Source: Thiomicrorhabdus sp965602805
Lineage (GTDB): Bacteria > Pseudomonadota > Gammaproteobacteria > Thiomicrospirales > Thiomicrospiraceae
Direction of reading: 5' to 3'
Assembly: GCA_965602805.1 (NCBI GenBank)
Contig: CBFCZK010000010.1
Coordinates: 50,144 to 114,143 of the forward strand
DNA length: 64,000 nucleotides
Below the pieces are notes generated by a model that was given only the letters and a program-made list of their open reading frames with translations, had not been told where the DNA came from and searched no databases. A program made the translations under genes and the position numbers. Of this stretch, positions 45,464-60,400 are shown in pieces. Numbering within the stretch: position 1 is the first letter of the stretch; each line of letters opens with the position of its first letter.

Positions 45464-48400
45464 TAATTTTCAATCTCTTTTTTGTCTTCAGAGTCTTGCT
45501 GAGTAGATGAACTTTTTGGACTAAACCAGTTTAGACTCACATCCACTAGTGACCCATCAATATAAGGCTTTTGAAACATACTATAACCAGAAGATTGCAT
45601 ATTAATTCCTTGTGGATTATTCGTTTCAGAACCTGTTCCTGCTTGAGTGGGTTGCAGAATCGTTTGAACTTTATCTTCAACATTCTCAGGCTTTTTACCT
45701 ATCCACTCTAGGTCTGGATTCTGTTGTAAAACAAAAGCTCCTACCGTGACTGAGTCAGCTAAGGCATTCAAACTAAAATCGCCACTCAAGGTATAGGCAT
45801 TGACATCATAACCTGGATGATCATCTTGATTTAAAGTATCGAATCGAGTGTTATACAGTGGCATATTGAACACGGCATAATTGGTAATTTCACCATTCGG
45901 CACCTGTAAACTTGGAGTGTCCGCTGTGACATGAGCAACCCCAACATTAAAGGTATCAAAAGTAACACTACTATTCGAGTTGACCTTCATCTCGACATTA
46001 TTAGAAGGACCGCCACCAATGTCTGAAACCGACAATAAAAGAGGGTTATCTAATGGTCTACTTGAAACTTCAACATTAATATCCGCTGAACGGAAGTTTG
46101 CTTGATTACTCACTTCAGTAACCAAAGCATTCTCACCCCCAATACGATTTACAGCCTGTAAATCCAAAGTCCCCAGCGCAACAATATCCGTTCCGCCTGT
46201 TGAACTTCCTAGAATACTGCCTGAACCGTCGGTACCTGCCTCAATATTAATACCGTTATCACTTGTCAAACTTCCTCCTGAAAACTCGACGTTATTTGGC
46301 GTTGTGATAGCAACACCTGCGCCACCAAAAACTGCTCCGCCAATAGTCAACGTATCGTTAGAAGCAATCGTAACCACTTTATCCGTGCTAATAGAGCCAC
46401 CCGTTAGATTCGTTGCATGACCGGCATTGAACTCCAAACCACTGTCCGCTTGTATATTACCGTTTACATTAATATCGTCAGCCGCTGTTAAAACAAGTGT
46501 TTCAGTGGTTTCAATTGTGTTCAGATCTGGATTCGAAAATTCAATATTAATAGAGCCTGAACCATCGGAACCAGACTCCAAGTTGACGTTTCCAGTGCTA
46601 GTGATACTGCCACCTGCAAACGTAATATCATCCCCTGCATCAAAATTTACATTATCTTGGGCATAAATACGACCACTTACGGCGATGTCACTTGCAGCAA
46701 TAACCTCCAATGTCGTCGGTGCATCAATCACATATCCGTCATTATATTCCTTTTTAATATCTACTGAACCAGTACCATCGGTTCCTGCCTCAAGTTTAAT
46801 CTTATTGACAGAGGTTACAGTGCCTTCAGCCAAGACAACATCATCCGCACTCGTTAGAATCACTTCGTTACCAGAAGTAACAGAACCCACTCTGAAATTC
46901 TCATTATGGGTTCCGTTCAAGTACACGCCTTGACCTGGGGTTGAAGCATCTGCGCTAATCAAACCGTTTTTATTTACACTGACATCTAATGCATTAACAG
47001 CGGTGCCGATAGATCCGTTTTGTGCGGTTAACATCACATAGTTGCCACGGATATTTAGGTCTTCATTATTCAATACTTCGGTCGTTTGGAAATCAAAAAT
47101 AGAACCTTGTGCATCAATATTGATGTTATTCGGTGAATACATCGTATCGATATTGAAATCGTAGAGGGATTTCAGCCAAATATCATTTTTGGCACGAGCC
47201 GTCACACCAGAACCAAATTCAGCATCTACCAATAGAGGTGCCGTATCAGAACCGATGCCTCCATTGGCTGCTTCCAAAATCATATTAAGACCTTCTACAT
47301 TCACCACACCAGCTGATGCGGCATTAATTAATGCTCCCGCTGTTTTAATACGAATATCACCTGTTGTTGTCACTTGATTAATTCTTAAGTCCTCTTCAGA
47401 ACCAATTAACATTAAACCATTAGCATCTGCATTTAGTGAGCCAGAACCTGTTGTCACATTCACAGGGCGGGCTTGTATAATGGAGAGAATGTTGCCACTA
47501 ACGGTAACATCGTCTCTTTCGGCGGCTGCAAGAGCTGCTTTTTGCTCGATGGTTAATGAGGTTAAAGGCGCCGTTAAATCGATTGTTAAAGCATCATCAA
47601 ACGATCCAATATCAGTCCCTGCAATCAATGAAATATTATTCCCTTTAACATTAGGCGTTTTAATCGTTGTAACGGTATCCGTAATGTTTTTCAATAATCC
47701 TGAACCAACCGACAATTGTAATTGAGCATCTGTCCATGAAGAACCTTCACGAATATTACTTTCAATGCTCGCTACATCATAGCTATAACCATCATCAAAG
47801 ACGGTCGTGAAGCCACCCACTTGTTCATTAAGTTGACGATATTGAGTCGTACGACTGTCAGCAAACTCTTCTATTTGAGCTGTCGTCATTCCTGACGCTA
47901 TCATTGCGTCCGTCTGAGGTTGAGAAAGTTGGTACTCGAAGGTTGCATCATAACTTGCACCCCCATCTGCCTGTAGGCTTCTGAGCTGCCAATATAGTTT
48001 ATAGTTGTTCTCTTGACCTCTTGCATAAGAAGCAACCGCTTCATCTGCTTTATCTTCAGCTAATGTCCCTCTTAATGCCATTGAGTCCCATAAATTGGCT
48101 AATTCTGTTTGAGTTCGAGTATCTGTTGTCGCAAAAGGATTATTATCAATCGCTTTGCCCGTCGTCTCGATATGAACATCTCCTGCCAGTGATTCAGCAG
48201 AAATCAATAGTAAATTTCCTGAATAAATGGAAGCATTGCTAGCATCTTCAGTGTTGATAACATTAACATTATCTCTCGCAGTCGCTATTAATCCTTTGTC
48301 TGACCATTGGCTTTGATCCGTTGTATAACCCGTTATGACTTTAAATTGACTGTCTACTGAGCTACTTAACTCTCCAATGCCACCATTACGAGCTAATAAT

Positions 48401-51400
48401 TCAACACGCTGGGCTTGCACTTTAGAATTCGCATCCACGCCTAATAGGCTACGCTCGGCTTCCAAAATCACTTTTGAAACACCCACTCCACCAATAGAAC
48501 CTACTTGTAAGTCGCCTACTACCTGAGTTAGGTGCAATTCACCGGATGTTGAAGTGGCATCCAACTTACCACCACTGTTAACGTTCAATAATAAAGACTG
48601 AGAAGCCTCACCCATGCCCGTCACACTCGTAAGTGAAATATTATTACCATTCATAATGGCTAAATCACCATTTTGAGTAATTGAACCACCAGAGTTGACG
48701 TTAATATCACCATCGCGATTATTAACGGCAGAGTTGAATACAACACTGCCAGTAGAGGCTACATTGACGGTGCCATTATCAAACCCTATAAACTCAATAT
48801 TAATCGGGTTATCCCCTTTAACACTTTGGGTTTTAGTAGTTTTATCACCACGCGCAACGGTATATTCCTGATAATAAGTCGCATTGGCACAAGCCGTCCA
48901 CCAGTTACAGTCTTTCCAGCTGTCACCGGCAACCGCTGGTGCCGCTGAAGTGTTTGTAGTTTCCGTTACCTCGTTTGTGACATCAAGACCTGGTGTATTT
49001 TGCAAAAATTCAGCACGTGACAATGGGTCATTGTCAGTGGTAATCGAATCAATTTTATACTGATCTAAAACAGGCGCCTCAGTTATACCAAACCAACCGT
49101 TTTGAGAATAACGATAATAATCCGTTATCATTGAGTCATAACCAACCATCATCGAATAACTTAATCCGGCTGTTGGGCTGTAGGTTTGTCCTGTACGAGC
49201 ATCGCCAGAATTACGTGTAAAGGTTTGAGTCGTAATAATGGGGGCATTATTTGCATCGAGTCCAGTGATATTGGAAATATTAATTTCACCTTGAACACCA
49301 CGTCCGGTATCCAGTAAATTAACCCATAGTGCTAAGTTTGTCTGATTATCGACATTGATTTGCCCATAACCATCCAATACACGAAGTTTGCCACCAATAT
49401 TCTGTGCGATATCCGTACTGCTCGAACTATTGGTATTAAAGATTTCTCCAAATAGCTCAATATAACCGCCTTGTACCTGAACACCGCCTAATTCAAGACG
49501 ATTTTCTTTCGCATTATAATAAACATCAATTTTTTCCCAGTCACCTTGTTGACTTCCTGCCAGGCCTGCAACTGTTGCGCCATCTACAGCGTAAAACTCA
49601 GAACCTAATACTTCTTTTTGAGCAACGGTCAATGCATTATAAGTTGTTTGCGCTTGTGCAAAAGTACCGCTCGTTGTTCCAATTTTAACCGTTGCCGCAC
49701 CTGGGATTTTCACACCCCACTCAGGGATACCACTTTGAATATTGCCGTTTACATTTAAATAACGTGCCGAGATTAAAACACTGCCGTTCGCAACGATACC
49801 ACCGCCGGCGAGTTCTGGAGTTCGAACAATACTATCAACATTCCCTGGAAAGGCTAACAGAGGGTCGCCAGGAGTAGTGGTTAGAGGTGCACCATTTACA
49901 TGAAAAATAGTTTCTGCATAACTTTGAACGAAGTCTCCATTTTTGGTTTTAATATCCACGGTACCCGCTCGAATATTCGCGGTTTCTTCTACTCGAATAC
50001 TCCCCGCCGCGCTGTCCACTTTCACCAAACCACGAAGATTACTGATTTCGCCTTGCATAATAATATCGGGCGCTAGAGTCGGTGTACCGGCAGGTGTTAG
50101 CGCAATATAAAAGGGATTTAATGGATCATATTTACTTTCAATTAAAATTTGTGGTTTGCCTGGCGTAACGGCATTACCCGCTGAGTCAATCTGACTATCC
50201 GCTGTAAAGATTGTAAAGTCAGCACCTGCGGTTCCATTGACACCATTTATTTCTGTATTGTCATTTACATCAATACTATTAAGGTAAATTTTCCCACCTT
50301 CATCAGGCGGTATGATTAGATCATTCAGCTTCAAGAAGCTCGAACCGTTATTCACAATTTTAATTTCAGCATCACCAGGGGCATCTAAACTACCATTACC
50401 CTGCAACTCATCTGCTCGAACATATATATTCCCAAGCTGTGCAACGGCATCACTAACCGTTAATATTTTCGCTATAGGGCCACCGATAATAGTCGTGCTA
50501 TAGACGTTATTATCGATGTCAGTCTGAGTGGCTAAAATAGTCGTTTCAAGCGGTGTAATTTTTGCATTTAAATCTGAAATCAAACCATCATTCGTATTGA
50601 TTGTTGAGGTATTACTCGAGATGGTTAATGCATTACTATCAATAGTCGCCTGTTTAACCGCTATAGCAGCCGCATCATCAGTAGGATCCAATGCAGCTAT
50701 CTGAGCTTGCAATGTGCCATTGGTAGTAGTTAACGTTGTGTTATCAGTAGTTAACGTTGTGTTATCAGAAGTTAGTTGGTTTTTAGTGACCACATAAGCA
50801 TCTCGAGTCTGCGTCATACCGACAACAGAACTCTCAGCAGCCTGCATGGCACTGATATCAGCAACCCCTGAAAACCCACCGCCTACATCAGCTGAAGGGT
50901 TAATGTCTTGAAGCTTTCGCTCTAAAAACTTGATTTCAGATTCATATGCCGCTACGGCGATACTGGCATCCGCATCCGCATCTTCCACTGTGTACTTACG
51001 AATCAATTCATTAAGCGTCTCGATTCTATTTAAAATATCTTCGGCGACAGCTTTAAAATCTGTATTGGTAATTGAAATTCCATCGGTCTGCGAGGTTGCA
51101 AGACCATCAAAGCCAATTTCAAGAAGTTGTTTACGATGAATGCCAACATGGACTTCTCCGTTAACCGTAACATCAGACGTTTGGCTTGTAATTGAGTTAC
51201 CTGTTTTGGTTTCAAAAGAAACATCTCCGCCCCCAAAGGCATTACTGACCGCACTGGCAACCTTGGCCAATGCTTCGCGATAGATATCCTTACCAATGCC
51301 GATTCCTGAAGCTGTCGCAGAACCTTCTTCCGCAAATAATGCAATATGTCTAACAGCACCTAAATCGGCACCTGATGCAATATTTATCTGGCTATGCGAA

Positions 51401-54400
51401 CCTATAATGGCATCCGCAATAGGATCACGATTGGCCGGAATAACCGTATTGTTATAGACATCTGAACGGGCCGTTGTTCTCATATCGTTTGTTTGCCCGG
51501 CGGTATTTGCACCTGCTGATAGTTTTATATCATTCAAAGACTCAATGCTTGCCGCACCAATATTAATCGTATTGTTTGAATGGAAACTTGAAACACTATC
51601 GCCCGCTGGAGCAACCCCAACAAGACCATAAACATCAACCGCTGTCTGTGTAGAAATATCTGCATTGGAGCGGGCTCCCATTGCAATATCCCCCGTACCC
51701 GTTGTGACTGAGTTATCGCCTACATGTACAGTAGCTTCATTAATGTCAGCTAAAATACTAGACTCGCCACTGGCCGCGGAAACAAGTCCACCAGAACTCA
51801 TTTTAACTTTGTCCGTTGCCGTCACATTATTTAAGGCATTCAGAGTAAAAACACCCGGTGCTGACTGCAAACCTGTTTGCTCAAGATGCGCATCATCCCC
51901 CACCTGAACCAAAGCATGTGTTGCAATAGTTGTGTTACTGCCTGCAGCAGGTACATCGGCCAAACCACCAGAACTAGAATTTACATTCCAAGTTGGTACA
52001 GAATCACTTAATCCAGGAATGCTTGCAGGACCGGCTTTTAAAACAATATTGGTTGCATCTAAGGTAATATTATCCGCTTCAACATATCCACCAGAACCAA
52101 TATAAGCGCCAGAAGTTGTTACAACGGTATTCGTTGCTTTTGCGCCACTTGCTCCCAATAAAGAAGCATTCGTGCTTTCCATCCAGCTATCAAAATGCGC
52201 ATCATGTTTAGCGGCTATATTCAATGAGGTGACATCAATTTTACGCTCATTACCTGGCGTATTATTTCCGCTTCCAGTACTTGCATAAGTCTGACTTTCA
52301 TTGATTGTTTTGGCTTCTGAGAAAGGCGCAGAGATAGCTCCACCACTACCAGCAACGCCATAGGCATAATTAGTATCTTCACTAGAGGCAAGTACATCTA
52401 GACGAGCACCCGTTACTTTGACATTACTGCCCAGAACGGCACTGGTATAAGTGCTAGACTTAGCTTCTGAATAATCAGAGCCAATCGCAACAATCCCTCC
52501 TGAAAACCCTAGGCCTGAAGAGGTTTGTTGGCTTTCACTTTCGCCTTTAACGGTGGTTGTTCCGCTGACTGACAATGTGCTATCCGAACCTACAGAGGCC
52601 ATAGTAGAACCACCACTGAAGGCTTCAGCGACCGTGGCATTAGCGCCTAACAACAATCCACCTGACGCACCAAACGCTTTTGCAAACGATGAAGGTGCAC
52701 CACTGATATTTAAAGCACGTATTGCTTTAATATTAAGTTCTGATGCAGTCACGGTATTGTTGCTGCCCATTGTAGCTTTTATCGTTGCGCTGGAGTCTGC
52801 ATGCGCCATAGAAGCACCAATCCCTAATCCTGCGGAGACTGCAACCCCATCAGCCCTGGCTGAGGTTTGCGGCGTACCCGTTGCGGTCAGGTTTAAAGTG
52901 CCTCCCGACAAATTAAATGTCGTATTATCAGCCGTTAAGGCGTTAACGTTAGAAACATCAGAAGCGTCAACGATTGCGCCCCCAATACCAATGCCTAAAC
53001 CACCCACCGCACTTTGACCAATCGCTTTAACGAGCCCTTCGTCTGCTGCGAATATCGTTGCTGAACCAGCAGTAATAACGCCTCCTACACTCGCATTAAT
53101 TGTGCTATTTTTTTCAGCATTAGAAATGACAACACCTGCAGCTGCAGCTCCCACCGCAGCACCCTTGGCATCCGATTCAATATCCGTCTTGTCTTCTGCA
53201 CTGACCGTTACGGCTCCTGAACCAGCATTTGCACCACTCGCCAAATTAGCATCAACATGATTGGTAATATCGACATAACTAACAGCTGCACCCAGTCCTA
53301 CCAGGCCTGCTCCACCCGCTAAGGCTAAGACTTCTATCGTTTTACCAACATCATTATCAGCCGTGGCTTGCACATTAATATTGCCGTTCGTGGACAAATC
53401 TGTTCCTGACACATTCGCGGCAACATTGGCTTTAACATTTGTTACTGCAACACCACCACCAACACCAGCACCAACACCAAAGCTGGCACCGAAACCACCT
53501 ACCAAGGTTTTGGTATCAGTTTTATCCATTGCAATAACATCCAAACTACCTGAATTAATGGTATTTGTACCATTAATTTCTGCGGCGGTTTTAAAGACAT
53601 AACCGCCCGCACTGCCCGTCACATCCGTTGTACTTTTATTAGTCGTAGCATTAAGATCGTTTTTATCGGCTGTACTCAGTAAACTTTCATTACCAGTATT
53701 ATCTAAGCCCGTAAAATGATCACTCGAGGTAAATACATCTACAGATGACAGCGTGCCTGTTCCATCTTTATTAACTTCACCCTCTGCCTCTGCTGACAAA
53801 TCATCGCCAATAAGAGTCACAACAGCACTACCGCCAATTCCAAAGGTGCCGCCTACTCCAGCTGTTAAAGCCGTTGCATCAACATGTTTAGTACTTTTAG
53901 CCGAAACCATTGTTTCATTTGAGGTATAAACATTACTATCCGTTATTGCAGCAGTTGTATTGGCTTTAACAATATTAACACTCGCTCCAGAGCCTATTCC
54001 CGCTCCAGTCACACCAACGCCTAATGCGCCAGCTTTACTGTCAATATCTATGGTGTGGCTTGCGACCACATGTAAACTGCCTGCTTTATCAGATAGGCTA
54101 CCAATATCAGAATTTAACACCCTTGCTTGTGTGGTGTCAGTGACCAAATTTATATCAGCCATACCAGCGACACCAACACCGCCGCCGCCTGCACCACTCA
54201 CAACAATATGATGAATGTCAGTTTCATTATTTGCTTCAACATTAATACTACCAGAGACATCAGTTCGGTTCGTTCCTGATAAATTCTCAATTGTTGCCGT
54301 TGTCACTGATTCACTTGATCCAACTGCGAAAGCACCTCCAGCAGCATTACCACCAACAGTAATCGCACCTGCTGTCAGATACATATTATTTTGGTTATCG

Positions 54401-57400
54401 GCATTCACGGCTAAGTCTGTTGCTAATATTTTTGTGCCGTCAACACCAGCAGATGTTGTATTTTTGAATGTCGCCATGGATAAGGTACCTGCAGCGGCAA
54501 GACCTCCTAGCGCTCCACCAACAGCAATTGATGATACGCCTTGAGTAGAAAGTGCTTTCACGGTGAAATCATTAAGCGTATTTAAAGTACCATCGTTTGC
54601 ATAGGCGCTAGTAGTTCTTGAGAGGGTATGTATATCAGCACCTTGACCTCCAGCCCCCCCCCCTACAACAATCCCCCCCACAAAACTATTCGCATAAGAG
54701 ACGTTGCTAGCATTAATGGAAACATTTTGATTACTCCCCGCGCCAGTGTTATCCGTATTAATTGATGCATCTTCCAGGTATGCATTGGTTTCACCAGCAA
54801 TCACATTAATACTATTAACACTACCAATACCGAGATAGCCCCCACCGCTGACATTAGCAGTGATATTTTCAATATGCTCACTTGAGGAAGCATGAATTGC
54901 CAAGCCATTCACATTTTCAGTTTCTTTTAAATTCTGCAGTTCTAATTTGTTATAGCTTGCAAGATCAATTTGAGTGCCTAAATCAACAGCAGATGACAAT
55001 GCTCCAGAATACACATTTAAGGCATCACTACTGTCTTTCGCTAAAGCGGTTACTTCTGTAAGAGAACCAACAATATAAGCCTCTGTAGAACCCTTTAAAT
55101 TGTTAATTGCAAAGGAAGCACCAATACCCGCACCTGAAATACCCACACCGATAGAACCCGCTGCCAAGGTAAGTTGGTCATTACTGTCAGCCAATACTCC
55201 CACGTTATTTTGAGCAACGACACTAGAGCCATTATTAATATAGGATTGAGTGATACCACCAAGGGAGTTAATCGCCACGCTACCTGCAATACCCGCTTGT
55301 CCAGAAACGGCACCCGCTACTGCAATAGTTTCGATATCGGCATCTCGTTTAGAATTAACCAACACGCTTCGAGCAGTAACATCCCCACCTGAAATACTTG
55401 AAGAAGTTGTTCCACCAATATTGTTATATGCTCCAGCAATACCTAACGCGACGGTTCCTGAGCCAGAGGCTGAACCTGAAAGTGATGAAATCTCTGAAAT
55501 ATCTTCCGAACTCACACTCACGTCTTCGAGCGTATAAACGCCCGCACTGTTTTCAATACTAGCCACCGTCATATTATCGATATCATTAATGACTAAAGAG
55601 CCCGATACAGCACCATTATTGGCAACTCCACCAGCAGCGGCTAAGCCTTGAATGCTTGCAGCTTCTATCGCATTAATAGACACATTATTGGCTGTCAGTT
55701 GTGCGTTATCTAATTTGGCTTCTACACGATTTTGAATAACATTATATGCGGCGGCAGCTCCCAAAGCCGCTTGTCCCGTTGATAAAGCAATACTGCCTGA
55801 AATATTCTCTATATTTGAATTATCCTCTGCCGAAACAGTGATATTTTCAGCTGAATTTACCTCGGCAAGACTGCTCACATGCGATAATAATTTATTACTG
55901 GTTTCTACTGCAGAAAAAGACCCTGAAATACCGACTTTATTAGCCAGTCCACCAGCCGCTGCGATTGCTTGTATGTCTGAATTTGAAATTGAATTAATAT
56001 TGATATTACCAGCGATATTATCTACAACCGCGCCATTACTGATATTTGACTCAACCGTATTACTAACTTGGCTCAATGCAACCGAAGCGCCTACGCCCAC
56101 CTCACCAGCCCCCACACTTCCAGAAATGGAAAATATATGTGAATCATCTTGAGCTCTGACTGAAATATCACTACCCGCATCCACACCTAGAATAGTCTTT
56201 TTACCTGAAATATAACTACGTGTTTCATTTTCAATTTTATTTATTGATACAGACGCAGCACCCGCCATGCCTTCTTTAGAAGCACCTATAGCAGCTGAAA
56301 TAGTATCTGTATCACTGTCCGTTTCTGCACTCACATTTACTAGATTAGAAAACTCTAAATCCGAATCGTCTGCATAAGCAAGTGTTGAATTATTTTGCGT
56401 ATTCAAGGCAAAAGATAACCCTAGCCCTGCTTTTCCACCAAATGCAACAGCCCCGGCTACAGACTGAATACCAGAATGATCATGTGCATAAATATAGGCG
56501 TTACTGCCACCTAAAACCGATGAATTCTGAACATAAGCTAGAGTTTTATTTGTGATGTCATTAATTGAAACTGAGCCTGCAACACCAACCTTACCTTTGG
56601 TAGCTGCCACGCTAGCAGATAATGTTTTAATATTTCCTGTAACGCCTGCAACAACAGATAATTCACCCGTCATATCAATGCTTGCGTCACTAATATAAGA
56701 AGATGTATTACCTGATAGGTTATTTTGGGCATAAGAACCAGAAAGGCCATTTCCTTTTGACTGAGTTGAAACCGTCACCGCACCAGATAATGCATTTAGA
56801 GCCAAGTCATTTGTCGCATTCAGAGTTACATCATCAGCATGTGCAACCGTTACACCATCAGAAAGATAGGCTAGCGTATTCGCTTCTACATTATTTAAAG
56901 AGACATCGCCAGAAACAGCAATACCAAATTTACCTTTACCGGCATCTGTTGCACCCACAGCACTGCTGGAACCATCTTGGGTTTCACTCGCATCTGCCGG
57001 AACATCCGTCTGAGCGCTACTTTCAGTTGCCAGTGCGCCCACAATAGAATAAGAACCAAATTCTGTCTCTGCAACCGCTGTAATATTTAGATTTTGACCT
57101 GCATTAATCACACCACTGGAAGGCGCTGTATCACCAACGGAATCATGGTTTCCAATATAGGCTTTGACATCACTGCTTACATTATTAAGAGAAACGGACA
57201 TACCAATCCCGACAGGCCCTTTAGTTGCAACAACTCCCCCTGCTACAGAAATATTCTCTAATATACTGTTCGCTTCAATATCAATATTTTTTCCTGTACT
57301 CACATCTGCTTTATCATCAATATAAGCTTCAGTGCGACTAGAAACGGTATTCATCGTAAACGCCCCTTGAATACCAATTTGATCTGATTTACCGCCCGCC

Positions 57401-60400
57401 TCGGTCACACTAACTGTTTGGTTAATTGTCTCAGCCTTCACGCTAACAGACTCAGCGGCTTGCACGGAAGCATCGTCATGAATGCCTGCTATCGCCTCTC
57501 CAGAAATACCAATAATACTCGCCGCACCACCAATACCAGCTTTGCCACCCGATGAAGCTAAAAACTTTTTAGAAAGGATGCCTACGGCATTCACCATATT
57601 CACATCATTTTTTGCATAAATATTTACAGATTGCTGACTTAAATCATCCAGCGGTAACGAGGCCTGGTCATAATTTGAGTTAATTTGAGCGCCGTTACCT
57701 ATATAGGCATTTGAATTATTATCAATATTAAATAAACTAACTGCCGCGGCAAGGCCGACTCCATCCTTACCACTCGCAGAGTTAATGGCATAAGATGTTA
57801 AAGCAAGATCTAAAATATCCCCCGTTAAATGGTCATAAATTTCTTTTGGCGATTGCCAGTCAATTTGCCACGGGTATGGCACATAAGTTTGAGCATCAAT
57901 ATTGATGGATTTTTTAACATCAACCGTTGCTTGGTCACCAATATAAGCATTACTATTATTTGTAAAACTCGCTATTACAGCCGACCCACCAATCGCAGTG
58001 CCTGTAGAACTACTTTTTGCCGCGACACTTGCGCTTGGGCGATCTGTAATTTTTGACACAACATTAAGCGCTCCTTCCGCTTTTATAATTGCATTAGGAG
58101 CAATACTGGCCATTGCGGTATTATTTGAGTCTGTGTACGCTACTGCACCAGAAAGATTAAATTTACCCTCTTTAATACCTGGAAATAGAAAGCTCGTAAT
58201 ACTATCCGCATTCGCACCTGCTGAGCCCCCTATAGCCGAAAGAATTGACCCCGCTACATTTCGCTTTATACCACTTTGAAAATTCGTTATTTGTGTAGAA
58301 TATGACGTCGAGTTACCAAGTGTAGCAGCACTTGCAGAAGCATCATTTTTTTCAACATCAACTATCGTAGAAACGTTAATATCACCAGACCTTGCAGTAA
58401 CATCCCCGCCTAAAGTAGCTATGGTTGTGCTCGTTGACTCATTGATTGCCACAGCAATACCTACGCCACTGCCTCCCGTGTTTTTAGAAATAGCAGCCGC
58501 TGAGACTTCTTGAGCTGTAGAGGCTAATATATCAATTTCACCTGACTCAATACTTGTGTTTTCTCCAACGACGGCACTGGTCGTTACCTGGTTTTTAGTC
58601 ATCACAAAAGTAGCATCTATCGGTTTATTGACTGAATTAACCTCAGCGATAACTTCAATTTCAACACTCGTATCAGCTGTAACAGACACTTTATTTCCAG
58701 CAAGAAGATCAGAACCCCCTGCAACACTCGTTAACGCTTCGGCTTCAGACTCACCCCACGCCATTGCAAAAAGAAGTGGGCTAGAAAAACTAGGTTTAGC
58801 AACAGATTCACTGTTTGAACCCACATTTATGTCATTAGTGGCCTCAATATAAGTATTATCGGTTATCGTTGTTTTAGCCTTTGATGTAGAAAGAGAAACT
58901 AAAGGAACCCCGTTCATATCAAAAAGGCTATCGTCCAGTATTTCAACCCCACCACTTTCCGGATCAGGTAACCAACTTTGATCTAACAAACTCAATGTTG
59001 AACCTAAAAAGTTAAGCGATGTGTTACTGCTACTATTAATGACAACATTATCAGCCACGAGATTCGTTTCACGACCTGGCTGACCTGGAATAGCTGATCC
59101 AGCATCACCGATAAAGACTTCTGCCACAGCTGTTTTTTCAAAACCTGTTCTCGCTCCGGCAGATGACTCAATCACAATATCATCACTTGCATGAATGCTA
59201 GAACCTAAAATTTCTGTTTTAGCATTTGCAGATGTCTTAACTTCTAAAAAAACACCGCCAATACCATCAACGGGATCATCTAGCTCGGTATTCAATTGAG
59301 ACTGTAAATCTTCTGCCGTAAGCGATGAATTCCCTTCTAACAAACTAGTCATCATCGACGTTTTAGCAATAGAAGATATCTCAATACGCCCCCCGCTAAT
59401 AAATGCATTTCTTAATAAAACAGATGCATTCGCTGTGCGATCAGTTCCAAGCATATCTAATTCATAGGCGGCGAGATTAACAGCCCCAGATTGGTAAGCT
59501 CCATCAGCATGAGCAACCAGCTTACTGTCATTTAACAACTCTATATGCTTTGCTGTTAAAGAGATATTCCCTGAATCGCCTTCTGACACGGCTGTTTCAA
59601 TATTTGTTCGATTATTATCCGATGCAGCGACATCTCTTGATGAAAGGGTGACATCATCAAAAATAATACTTTCGTCAGCTACGATTGTAATATCCGCTCC
59701 ATCGGAAAAAACATCCTGACCAGCCCCTGTCCAAGTAACATTCTCAGGGTCTATAAGTATTTCGCCGCCCAGACCGTCATTGGCATGAGCCTCTAACTTT
59801 CCGCCATTAATATGAACAGTCTTTTTTGCACTAAACTCAACAAAACCACCATCACCACTGACACCACTGTTAGCGGCAACCACCGCACCGGAGTCAAGCG
59901 TCGCATCCCCCTGAGCATAGCTAATAACCACTCCGCCAGAAGAATCTAAGCCTTGACCACTGGCGCTAACATCGGCACCTGTTGTAAGGTGAATATCTTT
60001 GCCTGCCTGAATATTGACCAGGCCTGCATTCTGCCCTTCGATGCCATCGGCCGCAATTTGACCGGCGATATCCACATCGCCAGCTGCCAAGATACTGATT
60101 ACACCATTTTCAATTTTGACTTCAGACCCGACTTCAATGCCTTCGACATTCACAAGATCACCAAACGCGACTTGTGCTTGCATGCCTGCAATCAGATGAG
60201 CTCCTGCGTCTACAGCAACCTGACCAGCACTCAAATTAATTTGGTCTACCGCATTAATTCGGCCTTTCACTCGAATCAACCCACTCTCGGTCAATGGGAT
60301 TTTTCCAGAAAGCACATTGTCTACGACATTCTCATTAACTTGGCCTGTCGCAGCAACCAGTGAATCCATGAATTGAGGCGTTGGAGTTGCCATTGTCAGG

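Noticed and set aside
50700..50780. Tandem repeat in tpsA as a CRISPR-like array
   Set aside because: The units are contiguous 21-bp heptad codons without spacers.
52553..53017. 154-codon plus-strand frame opposite tpsA, and several others of 60-130 codons in 46-60 kb
   Set aside because: They lie wholly antisense to the continuous tpsA frame. Their Pro/Ala/Ser-rich composition is what the complement of Gly/Ala/Ser/Asn-rich repeats gives. No ribosome sites or family motifs.
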